A stretch of DNA of 64,000 nucleotides, from assembly GCF_019649055.1 (NCBI RefSeq), contig NW_026570225.1:1860001-1924000 (forward strand), written 5' to 3'. The position numbers and the translations under genes are program-made. This DNA is from Paramacrobiotus metropolitanus. Lineage: Eukaryota > Tardigrada > Eutardigrada > Parachela > Macrobiotidae. The notes under the pieces were generated by a model. It worked only from the letters and a program-made list of their open reading frames with translations. It was not told the DNA's origin and searched no databases. Below are positions 20,046 to 28,740 of the stretch, in pieces (position 1 is the stretch's first letter; the number at the start of each line of letters is the position of its first letter).

Positions 20046-21583
20046 AGCTGCCGAAGGATTGGCTCCGTGACGTTCGTCCGCAGGTAGAAGACAGCTAGTT
20101 CTTCGGTGAGATTGCCTCGTTGTTTGAGGTTCATGATGGCGTCGTAGTACTGCTCGGGGGTCTCTTGCCCTAGCATGTACCTCCTAGTAGTGATATCCGC
20201 GACGGCCGTGACCTGTCTGTCAGGGTCCATGAACCGAGCCGCAAATTGCTGCAGCCAGTAGTCGACGGTCCATCCATTTTCCTCAGGTTCCAGAGCTGAC
20301 TGGTTCTGGTACCATTCCAGGGCTTGTCCAGTAAGGGCGCCCTCCAGCTCCGTCATAAAGGCGACGTTCGTCATTGCGACGTCGTCAGCCTCCGAGCGAT
20401 AGATTCGCCGGATCTTTGTGATCCAGCCTTCCACCTTAGCCCCGTCGCCATTAAACTTCGGCAACTCCGCTCGGTTTTTCCGAGCCAGGATCCGGTTATT
20501 CCGTTCCTCGTAACGGCGCTGGCCTTCTTCATAGCCTTCAAGTCGGGCTTGAGCGATATCCTGCTCATCGGGTGGTGGGGTTTGTCGGGGTTGGGCTACC
20601 GGCATTGCCTGTTGGGCTACCGGATGGTTCCAACCTATTGGGTAGGCCGCTTGCTGGTTCTGCGCAGCCGGGGCGGGTTGAGGTGGGTACGGCTGTGGTT
20701 GAGGATACGGGTTGCCAGGGGGTGCCGGCTGTTGCGGCTGTCCCGGTCCGGGCGGAGGATTCTGCGCTCCGTACCCCTGGTTCGGCGGTTGGTTTGGTGC
20801 TACATACCCGGGTATCCTCTGGAGGACTCGGTTCTGATCGAGCCACATCCCTGGTGGTATAATCACATATAGGTCAGCCTGGGGCAACGGAACTCTCGGG
20901 TCCATGTTGCCTTGCTGAGGCTGATAGGGGACATTACCAACAGCGCCTGGGCCAACCAGACCTATTGGGTCACGGTTATCTAGCCGAGGCTGCTGTGGTG
21001 CGTTATCCGGATAGCCGGGGCGTACCGGGTCAGCCCAATTGCGCTGCCCTGCCGATACGGGTTGTACTTCGATCCTCGGCGGGTACGTGTTCTGGGAGCC
21101 CGAGCGTTGTCGGTCCCGGTTGGAATTCCCGGAATTGGGTTGAGAACTTCCCACCGAAGCGTTCGTCGGCGGTCTAAGTCCCATGCTAGATCCGGTTACC
21201 GGGGCTCGGAGGTTCGAGCCTCGGGGCTGATCTTGTCCGGTTGAAGTCGATGCTACAGGCCTAGTTCCGGTTGAGAACATCGTCGTTATGGATGTTCCTC
21301 CGTAGGCCGTAGTAGTTGTGGTGGTTGAATGGGTCGGTGCATTGGGGGTAGCCGTCGAAGTATTTCGCTCCGGCTCCGGGGCTGACGGTACCATCGGCGG
21401 CCTCAGTATGGGTCCCACCGACGGTTCAGCCCGAAGCATTCCGACCTGATAAATTTGTCCCTCGAGAGCCCCCGTTTGACCTGTTGGGTTCAGCAGGGGG
21501 TTGTCTCGGCGCAGGTAGTCATCAATCTGCTGACATTTATCCTGCTCTTGGGTGGTCCGGTAGGATGGAGGTTGCTCCGTCAT
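19961..21583 (-). CDS. gag: Element A Gag, N-terminal and capsid region
   Basis: 540 residues. The N-terminal 350 are P/Q/T/N-rich. The C-terminal part is a Ty3/Gypsy capsid: ELPKFNGDGAKVEGWITKIRRIYRSE, then LTGQALEWYQNQ, WLQQFAARFMDPDRQVTAVADITTRRYMLGQETPEQYYDAIM and EPILRQL. It is directly homologous to 50151-51480 of element B. The start ATG overlaps the stop of the upstream coiled-coil frame as TAAATG (21581-21586), consistent with termination-reinitiation coupling. After about residue 515 the true sequence continues one base out of frame in the next segment. Confidence 0.8.
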   Translation of the reverse strand: MTEQPPSYRTTQEQDKCQQIDDYLRRDNPLLNPTGQTGALEGQIYQVGMLRAEPSVGPILRPPMVPSAPEPERNTSTATPNAPTHSTTTTTTAYGGTSITTMFSTGTRPVASTSTGQDQPRGSNLRAPVTGSSMGLRPPTNASVGSSQPNSGNSNRDRQRSGSQNTYPPRIEVQPVSAGQRNWADPVRPGYPDNAPQQPRLDNRDPIGLVGPGAVGNVPYQPQQGNMDPRVPLPQADLYVIIPPGMWLDQNRVLQRIPGYVAPNQPPNQGYGAQNPPPGPGQPQQPAPPGNPYPQPQPYPPQPAPAAQNQQAAYPIGWNHPVAQQAMPVAQPRQTPPPDEQDIAQARLEGYEEGQRRYEERNNRILARKNRAELPKFNGDGAKVEGWITKIRRIYRSEADDVAMTNVAFMTELEGALTGQALEWYQNQSALEPEENGWTVDYWLQQFAARFMDPDRQVTAVADITTRRYMLGQETPEQYYDAIMNLKQRGNLTEELAVFYLRTNVTEPILRQLWTFECRRRRVSSGTMYGTSPGESRCTR

Positions 21584-22090
21584 TTAGTCCTCGAGGTAGG
21601 TCTTTTCCTCCTTCAGGCACGCGACCTCGATGCCCAGGTTTTCTCGTTCCTGGACCAGCTGATTGTGCTTTTCGCAAAGGTCGTTGTATCTGTTGGATAC
21701 ATCCGTGCCGAAGTCGTAAAGTTCTTGTTGGTACTTTAGGAGACGATCCTTGTCGATCTCCAGCTGGGTCTTCTCGGACTCTAGCTGTATGATCCGGGCC
21801 CGTAGAGCCTCGATGACTGCGAGGTTCTCGATGCGAGCCTGTTCAAACCAGGCTGTTTCGTTCTGGAGATGGGTGGTGAGGGCATGAATCTGCTGGCCAA
21901 GTTGAGCCTGGCATAGCCGAAGGTCTACGGCTACACCCTCCGGGTCGTTCTGATTCTGCCGGAAGTTCTCATAGGCTGTCCGGAGGAAGTCGAGTTCCGA
22001 GGTGAGTTCGTCGATCTCTCCCTCCAGGCCGATAATGCCCTGTTTGAGGTGGTGGTTCTCCTCTCGATACTCATCCACCCGGCCGAACAT
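21584..22090 (-). pseudogene. Element A ORF0, coiled-coil C-terminal part
   Basis: 168 residues, almost all heptad-patterned coiled coil (HHLKQGIIGLEGEIDELTSELDFLRTAY; ALRARIIQLESEKTQLEIDKDRLLKYQQEL; QLVQERENLGIEVACLKEEK). It is in the same frame as the upstream segment across one TAG at 22106-22108. It ends TAA immediately before Gag's ATG and in the same frame as Gag, so readthrough would fuse it to Gag. Confidence 0.65.
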
Positions 22091-22105
22091 GTTGTGAAGC
22101 TCGGC

Positions 22106-23296
22106 CTAGCCAGCCTCGGAGTAGCCGAGGGCCTGTAACCACTGCTCCAAGTCCTCGCGCAGGGTGGCCACCTCGGCCCGAGAGTGCTCCAGCATGTCCT
22201 GGAGTCTGGTGACTTCGGTCTGGTCATAACGGCAGGGCTCCTCAGTTACTTGTAACTGGGCCTCTAACCGTTCGATCTCCTGGGTAAGGTCGTCGATGAC
22301 GGTGTTCGCACGTTCGAATTCAGCTGTGAGCCTCTTGCGCTCCTGCTTATGCGAAGCAACCGTCTGGGACAAAACATTCTCCGTCGATTCGACGATGTTT
22401 TGCCCGGCCAAGAGCTGATTTTGCAGCTCGTAAATCCGTTGGCGGAGGACCTGTGGGTTGTCGATCTTCTCCGGAGGGGTCTTGGTCAGGTACCGCCGAG
22501 GCGTGAAGTCCGAGGCTCCAGTGTGTGAGCCTGGGTACTGCTTCGGAGACGGAAACCTGAAGCCCTTCCTACTGTCTGGACGCTCGGTCACCTTATTGGG
22601 TAACACGGTTGCGTCGAAGACATCGTCGGTCGGTGATGGGGTTTTGTCTGCCCCGAGGTCCGAGGGTTCGAACATCGGTGGTGTGGCCGGAAGGTCCGTG
22701 GTTGGCTTTCCAACCTTCGGTGAAGCCGATTTCGACTTACGGGTAGCCTGTGAGGCTTCAATCCGGCTGGCTCGGGTCAGCATGGGTTCACTGCCGGGGG
22801 TTATGGGTTTTGGGGATGACGGTCCGCCAGCCGAGGTTAAGTTAACCTCGGTAACCGAACCCTCAACCTCGTCCGCGGAGGCTATGTCCGTTGCAACCGA
22901 CGGAATCCGGAATTTTACCGGAGAAACGGCTTTCTTAGCCGAGGAAGTGGGGGTTGCCGGCCGGGTTTTGGGTGTTCCAACCTGCTGGGTCGGTGTTCGA
23001 GCCCCGGTGTTGGGGGTCCGAGCCTCAGTGTCTGAGGCTCTGGCCGACTGCAACCTTCCCGTTGGTGATTTTGATGTTCCCGAGGTCGGCTTCGGTAAGT
23101 TCGACGTCCGAGTTGGAGTCCCGGTGAGGGTCCTCGGGTCCGGTGTGGTCGCCTTCGGAGTCCCGGAGGGTCGTTTCGGGTCCGGCCACGTCGATTTCCG
23201 ACCGTTGTCCGAGGATTTAGGGTTGTTGCCCGTTGGTTTGGGGCTCTGAGCCAGGGTCAGTGGGGACTTAATCGGTGAACCCGCCTTGTGGGTCAA
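22106..23296 (-). pseudogene. Element A ORF0, S/T-P-K-rich and coiled-coil part
   Basis: 396 residues. The first 270 are rich in TPK/SPK-type motifs, like histone H1 tails or proline-directed kinase targets (PSGTPKATTPDPRTLTGTPTRT). The last 110 form a coiled coil (VLRQRIYELQNQLLAGQNIV...LTAEFERANTVIDDLTQEIERLEAQLQ). An extra ORF upstream of gag is a known feature of Ogre elements; no homology to theirs can be claimed. Element B shows no clear counterpart upstream of its Gag. Confidence 0.6.
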
Positions 23297-23825
23297 ACCC
23301 CCGGGTCGGTGATACCGTACCCTTCGTTTGGCTCATCTGGCCTTGCTTCTGTTTCGATCCAGCCATGCCGCCCTGTTGGGGCTGCACAGGGTCACCCATG
23401 TCCGGTGACACCTCGGAGCTACTTAGCGCCGGGCTCGAGGCTCCATTGTTCGGGGTGATGGCCGGGAAAAAGACTGGCGAGGCACCTATTGGGTGCACAA
23501 GTCCAGCCGCAGGCTCGGAGTTCGCAGTTTGACCTATTGGGTCATGCTGAACCTCCGACTCAGCCTGTGGTAGCTCGAGGAACGTCCGGTCGTGTGCGTC
23601 CTCGAAGCTATCCTCCGGCGATTGGGTGAAGTCGTTCGCCAGGATCCGCGCATCTCGCTTCTCCTTGGCCGATTTGGTCGACTGGTTCGGTTTGCCGGAC
23701 TTGCTCGATCAGTTGGAGTCCGACGAGTGAGGCTCATTGCCCGGGCCGGCATGACGGAAGGTGTATCCGCCTGCGTTGTCCCTTCGGGCGTAGCCTTGAT
23801 CGAACTTCCGTTCGTATGGGTTTGA
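23268..23825 (-). pseudogene. Element A ORF0, N-terminal part
   Basis: From about 23708 to 23268 a frame gives KSAKEKRDARILANDFTQSP, EDAHDRTFLELPQAESEVQ, then a P/S-rich tail that joins the 23296 frame by a one-base step. Upstream of 23709 a different frame (PARAMSLTRRTPTDRASPAN) may carry the true start. Hairpins of the CAATA-loop family lie inside the coding sequence at 23482 and 23530, where they encode P-I-G. Confidence 0.45.
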
Positions 23826-25069
23826 TCGATCGGACATCTTCGGTGGTAGCTCTATTGGAGCTGTGAAGTAGCCTCCGGGTTGTCCCTTCGGCCAAGAAGT
23901 CAGACTATCCCTATTGGTGACTTGCCCGAGGCTGATGAGGCTTTATGCCTATTGAAGGTCCGAGGGTCCCGTGGGGGCTAAGGTCCGGTGGGGGGCTGAG
24001 GTCCGGTGGGGTGAGGGGTGTTGGTGTGGGTGTGCTTGTGCTACTTGCAACTCAGTACTGTTGTCAATACAGGGTACAGCTTACGTACGTCCTATACTAC
24101 AGCACTGACCGCTATGACGTCACACACCGCTAAGTGGTCTTGCAAATTGCTGCCTACGTCACGATTCTGCGTGCCGCGCGCAAAATTCCAAAAAACTATG
24201 ACTCACTTATAGCATAGGGAATCTCCCCGCTATCCTGATTGGTCGGATTTTATAATGTAAAATCGGCCGTCGTGACGTCACAATTATTTAAATTTTCGGA
24301 TTAATTAATTTCCGAGATGGAAAAATTCGGAAAAATCGTAGAAAATTCAGAAAAATTAATTTTACCGACCAAAAATTATTTTAGCCAAAGGAAAGTTACT
24401 CCCTTAATTTTTCGTAAGTTAGGATAGGTTGAAAACCGAGGCTCGGAGGGTCTACACCGAGGCTCCGACGGTCCGGCCTAGTAAGGCTGGCTAACCCTAT
24501 TTTTACCCGTAAAAAGATGTTTTAAGCCCGTTTTATCCGGGTGAAAATAAGTTCTAGCCGGCCAAATTACTTTTGGTCAGGTAAAAATGAAAAATGCCCG
24601 GCTATATCGGGTCTTATGAGGCTCTACACGGTTTACCAAGGGTCAGTCGACCCTTTTTACCGGGTTAATCCGTGCGATTCCGCTTGTTGGTCCGGTGAAT
24701 CCCGCGCTGTTATAGTTGCGGGTGCCACTTAAGGCAAAGGCGACCCCGATTGATGAGGCTGCGAGGGTCCGCTGGGTCCGTGCCGTCCGTTCTGTCCGGG
24801 GATCCGCGGGAACCGCTAATCGACCCGGGCAAAGTCCGTCCGAAGGTCGTTTCCGCGAGGAACGTTCCGTCCACGCGCAAGGAGAGGGTCTGCCGAGGCT
24901 TTCTGCCCGCAAGAGAGAGAGAAGAGACCAGACCGTTCTGGCTGGCGGCGATCAGATGGGGATAGGAACCTTCGGTTCTCCCCTGTCTTCACGTCGGCCG
25001 TTTACGGATGTAGGTCTACACCGTGGTCTCAAAGGGTCCGTTGAAGGAAAACTCAACGATATGCTATCA
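23826..25069 (-). other. 5' leader of element A
   Basis: Non-coding stretch between the 5' LTR and ORF0. It is GC-rich except for an AT-rich island at about 24050-24420. It contains an AGCTC/GAGCT hairpin with TATTG loop at 23848-23862 and two perfect CRE palindromes. A packaging signal would be expected here but none can be assigned. Confidence 0.6.
24115..24280. promoter_or_regulatory. Two CRE (TGACGTCA) sites in AT-rich island of the leader
   Basis: TGACGTCA at 24115-24122 and 24273-24280, with a half-site-like TACGTCAC near 24155 and TTTATAATG near 24250. CREB/ATF factors bind TGACGTCA in animals. The island differs in composition from its surroundings and could be an enhancer, an internal promoter or a small insertion. 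Confidence 0.4.
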
Positions 25070-25493
25070 TGTGACAGCTGGCGAACAAAGGCTCACGATA
25101 GTGAGAGAAGGCTTTATTGTGATAGCAATAAAGTACAGAGAACCAAAACACAAAGGGCTCGATGTGAGCTGTAACGTGAAAATCACCGAATGTCAGCTAG
25201 TGTATGCTAATGAACGGCACATCGAGCCGAAAGCATGGGAAAAGCCTATGCGGCAATTAGGCAAATCCACACGAGCGAACGAACGCTGATAGGCCGAGAT
25301 GTGGAAGTGGGGCGTGGCTCCGCCTACATCGAGGCCGGTGATTGGCCGAGACGTAAGGCTGGGCGGAAAGCTGCCTGAGTCGAGGCCGATCTAGCGCTCG
25401 ACAGCGAGTGCGACTCGGTGTGAGTCAGCACACCGGAAGCGGGACTGTCGCTGGCTGCCATACTCGTAGGCTGCCATAGCGACTGGCCCAACA
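25070..25493 (-). repeat. 5' LTR of element A
   Basis: Second LTR copy, 424 bp, same termini as the left copy. In element sense it is followed by TGATAGCATATCGTTGAG, which does not begin with the usual TGG of a tRNA-primed binding site, so the primer is unknown. No canonical TATA box is visible in the LTR, so transcription may start from a TATA-less promoter. Confidence 0.92.
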
Positions 25494-25497
25494 CTAC
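25494..25497. repeat. Target-site duplication of element A, right copy (CTAC)
   Basis: Second copy of CTAC, directly after the outer LTR end. The sequence that follows continues the interrupted right arm of FB1. Confidence 0.9.
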
Positions 25498-26330
25498 AAT
25501 AGTACACTACCATTTTACAAAACATGAGCATTTTTTGAATTTGGAGGGGGAAAATGTTTCCTGGTTAGTAAACCTTTCGGCTCGAAATATCGCCGGTATA
25601 AATTTTCAAACATGCATTTTAATTTTCAAATACGGTGAACAGCCTACCAACAATTCCACAAATAAACCTACCTGGAGCATGTTTTCTCTATTTTCACACA
25701 TTTCTACGGTACTGGCCAAGTGAAATTTGCTACGTTATTTAACAGAGTAAAAATTTCTTAAACCCGTAACAGCCCGCGTAAATCACGCACTTAAACAAGA
25801 ACTACCAATCTTTCCGTACACACAATTTTAAAACTTAGAAATTCAAAAACAAAAACTACCAATCTTTCCGATGTGATTATACAATATGTTGTAATCGATG
25901 CAACAGAATCCGAATGCACTTTCTACCTTCATGTAGACTTAGCTGCTTTAGGGTTAGCTTCCGTGCTAGAATTAGTATGTCGTACCCAGTGGAAGGATCT
26001 TGATTTTTAACCGGACTGATACACGCTTTGCTAGTGATGCGTCCATTGAATCATGCGGTCAAAGCAGTACAAGATGAACAGGGATCGAAACACGGCGAAG
26101 ATACCGAGGGTACTGTGCACTCCAATCATTGACTGGGGTCGCTCAACTGATCAAAATCACAAAAGCGGTCAATTCCGCAGTTTTGTTGTGTACTAGCCCT
26201 TCTGATTACACTGTAATTACATTACCCCAGAAATTCATGCGGTCGTGGAGTGGACGATGGCTGGGAAAGACGGCAACCGGCTCACTTCAGGAAATGCAAC
26301 TCGTAGATCGCGCCGATTCCACACATACTA
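25498..26330. other. FB1 outer arm end, then AT-rich sequence
   Basis: 25498-25575 completes the right arm of FB1. Beyond that the sequence is AT-rich with a short direct repeat (AACTACCAATCTTTCCG, about 25800 and 25853). No gene is supported. Confidence 0.5.
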
Positions 26331-26764
26331 CGTTTTCTTATACTGTTTTCTCGTGCTTATTCTTCTGATTTTCTCAGGTTATTCTTAGGTTTCTTAGGAC
26401 TCAAAGTTATAGAAAACCGAAAATCTTTCGAACCTAAAAAAGTGATGAAACTTTAGAACCATTATTAAAACAGCACTACGTCAATCGACCCATTTTGGGT
26501 GATGACCTTTTGGGAGGAAAGACTCATCCGGAGCGTACACCATACAATGCTTTCACATATTCATTTATCATTAGTTTGTAGTTAGTTTTGTAGATTTCAT
26601 CTTTTTTTTAAACATTTCAACCCAAGAAACTTAGAAACCCTACGAAACTTCAGAAACCTAAGAAAATCTGAGAAAACCTAAGAAAACCTAAGAAACCTTA
26701 GAACCCTAAAAATAACCTGAGAATAACAGAAGAATAAGCACGAAAAAACACTATAAGAAAATGT
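26331..26764. mobile_element. Foldback element FB2, copy 1
   Basis: Terminal inverted arms of about 65 bp: TTTCTTATACTGTTTTCTCG at the left is mirrored by CGAAAAAACACTATAAGAAA at the right, continuing through TTATTCTTCTG/CAGAAGAATAA. The right part contains CCTAAGAAA-type repeats (about 26640-26715). A second copy in the same orientation is at 34688-35104, as shown by the shared unique middle (CTACGTCAATCGACCCATTT). Non-coding. Confidence 0.75.
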
Positions 26765-26992
26765 AATCCAAGCCCTAAAATAAGTATTGGTAGTCCAATT
26801 CAGAGAATCCAAGTTATCCAAGTTAAGTAATCCAGCTTATGTACTGATTGTACTCCAACTTCTGCAATCCAAGTTAAGGGATCCAAGTCCAAGTTCGAGT
26901 AATCCAACTTCGAATCCGAATCCAAGGTTCAGCGTGAGCCCTCAGCGAAGTGCGTCTCGCTGTGAATGCATAGCACGAGTGTATAGGATACC
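26765..26992. repeat. TAATCCAAGT-type degenerate repeat, copy 1
   Basis: Irregular repeats of TAATCCAA(G/C)TT end in CAGCGAAGTGCGT...GCATAGCACGAGTGTAT. The block recurs at 35105-35300. Together with FB2 it makes a direct repeat of about 650 bp on both sides of the large palindrome. Confidence 0.6.
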
Positions 26993-28738
26993 CTGGATGC
27001 GGCCAAACGGGAAGCGAAACCCTGGATACCCTCCGTTGGGCGTCGTGGCTACACCCTGATATCCAGGGAGGAGAAACTAGATTAATGCGTGATTCTTTTT
27101 CACACTCCTTTAGGCCTTACTACAGAGGGTGAGCCACCCACATTGGCACACTTTTGGTAGGAAATTATTTGTGACTTTTGGACTCAAGTCCTGTTAAATC
27201 CGCTGATGCAGTTTTGTCCCTTAGCTCTCTGTGAACGGAAAAAAAAAATAATTTTCCCATGAAGATTTTGCGCACACGTGGCATAAAGTGACCACAAGTG
27301 TCCGCGACCGGCGAAAAAAACGCAGACAAAACGTTTCACTTTGTATTTTTGTTTTTAAATGATTATTAAATGAAGCAAGCATTTTTTTTGTCACATTCAG
27401 TTTTTACTTTTAGAAGATTTTAAGGGCTATATGAAAAAGTATAATGTTGTCTGAAAACCTTTTTCAGGATCCCGAGGGAAAAAAAAAAAAGTATTAAAAA
27501 ATTGAGGATTTACACTTTCAATGAAGCGGCTGGCTTTTGCAGTGGGAAACTCGTGGCAAAAAAAACCGGCGATGCCGATTTCGCTTTGATGTAAACAAAT
27601 AATTATTTAGACAGGCTTGTAGAAGATATTCTATGAAATTCCGGACGAACGGACAATTTGTTAGAGAATGGCAGATGTTTCTGGACTTCCGGTCAGTTTT
27701 GGGAGCCGACGTCCAGAAAAACTCAACCATGGCTTTGATCAAAACCGAATTACACTTGTCTTAAAGAGAATTGATTATTTAACATTTTAATGCATTTCGT
27801 ATGTAGTATGTACTGATCGGTAAAGGGGGATTTTTAGGAATTTGTTTTGCGAAAGGCATTCCAGTTTTGAAACGCACTGTTTTACTACCCCGCTCCAGGT
27901 TTTTCTTCCTGGATTTTGAAAGGCATCCTTTACTAAGCTCAGATAAATTTATCAAGTACAAAATACCCCAGGCTATCGGGTAATGTTTTTGAAAAAGTTG
28001 TTGTAGACGAAAGGAAGTTTTAAAAAATCAGTTTGTGCAGTATGCCAATGTGGGTGGCTCACCCTCTGTACACATTTACACTAACCACAGATCGGGATCA
28101 GCGCAACAAGATTTCAAACACGAGAACTGTCCAGTAGTTTTCAGAAATAATTCAAACTACTGTTAGGAGTGGATCACGGCTTCTAATTAAATTTTTCTAA
28201 AAGTTGCGAGAAAAGTGGAGATTGGAGAACGTGAATCCACGGATCATATGCATGCAGCCGCCACTGGAATGAACGCAGCTTGGCAAACGCATTTGGGTCT
28301 ATTCGACAGCAGGAAGAGTGCCTATCGTCCACGCGAGACCAGGACGCTGCTGACCTGTGATTGGACGACAGAGCAATGGCGCCAAGCAGCAAATTAAACA
28401 GGCTGTGCCGAATCTGCCGATTAAACAGTGAAGGGCGACTGGAGCGACTATTATTCATTTTCGATCCATACCTCTGCTAACACGATTTTCACGATTTTCG
28501 TGTTAACTAAACTGCTCCAGACCCGTGTCTTGCAAGTGTTTTCTTTCCCCTGAACAGGATGTATGGCTCGCAACTGCTATCTCACCGCTCTGTTTATCTG
28601 TCTGTCCAGAGGCAGAATACTACACTAGGCCTCTGTGTGCAGAACACGTACCCGCTTGCGCGCGTAGGCTGTGGTCAGGCAGACAGCTTTTGCGCATCCC
28701 CTTCAGTTCTGTTAGCAAGTTATTTATTTCAGGCAATT
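26992..28738. repeat. Large inverted repeat IR1, left arm
   Basis: Matches 33752-34645 in inverted orientation, about 85-90% identical by eye. The arm is about 800 bp once the 946-bp element at 27123-28068 is removed; the right arm has about 90 bp extra near 34038-34130. Small open frames found in both arms are not conserved as proteins beyond what the DNA similarity explains, so I do not call genes. Confidence 0.8.
27123..28068. mobile_element. Non-autonomous Tc1/mariner-type element with 26-bp terminal inverted repeats
   Basis: Perfect 26-bp terminal inverted repeats starting CAGAGGGTGAGCCACCC at 27123-27148 and 28043-28068, flanked by TA on both sides (27121-27122, 28069-28070). The other arm of IR1 has the empty site with a single TA, which confirms the TA duplication. 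946 bp; no transposase frame recognised. Confidence 0.9.
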
Positions 28739-28740
28739 CA

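Larger units (their letters stand above)
2984..23862 (-). repeat. Family of about 30 CAATA-loop hairpins (TATTG on plus strand)
   Basis: Each unit is CC-TATTG-GG on the plus strand, extended by flanking bases that differ between copies yet pair. Positions (stem 5' arm): 2984 CGACCC, 3686 AGACC, 3775 GTCGCC, 4136 GTCACC, 4298 GTCGCC, 4461 GTCACC, 4807 AGGCC, 5265 CGAGGCC, 5576 GAGCC, 5801 AGAGCC, 6637 GAACC, 6829 GAACC, 6998 GAGGCC, 7299 and 7437 CCCT, 7573 CGTCTC, 7627 ACCC, 9704 AACC, 9785 TCTCGCC, 20959 GACC, 23482 GCACC, 23530 TGACC, 23848 AGCTC. Variant loops: TAATTG at 4675 and 18522, TTATTG at 22593, TGTTG at 8748, CATTG at 9101. Most unpaired positions are C/A on the plus strand, which become G-U pairs in the minus-strand (sense) RNA. 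This supports an RNA structure of element transcripts. Function unknown. Confidence 0.85.
2488..25493 (-). mobile_element. Giant Ty3/Gypsy-like LTR retrotransposon A (about 23.0 kb)
   Basis: The element is bounded by direct repeats of 426 and 424 bp that begin TGTTGGGC and end GTCACA in element sense, and is flanked by the 4-bp duplication CTAC. In sense order the interior holds a leader (25069 to about 23830), ORF0 coiled-coil protein, Gag, aspartic protease, protease-RT linker, ORF2 and a 4.7 kb 3' non-coding region. RT, RNase H and integrase are absent: the linker jumps into ORF2 near 15335. LTRs are about 98% identical by eye (seven or eight differences), which indicates fairly recent insertion. 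Yet frames carry several stops and shifts, so this copy was probably moved by another element's enzymes or decayed after insertion. It is GC-rich compared with the flanks. Confidence 0.9.
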
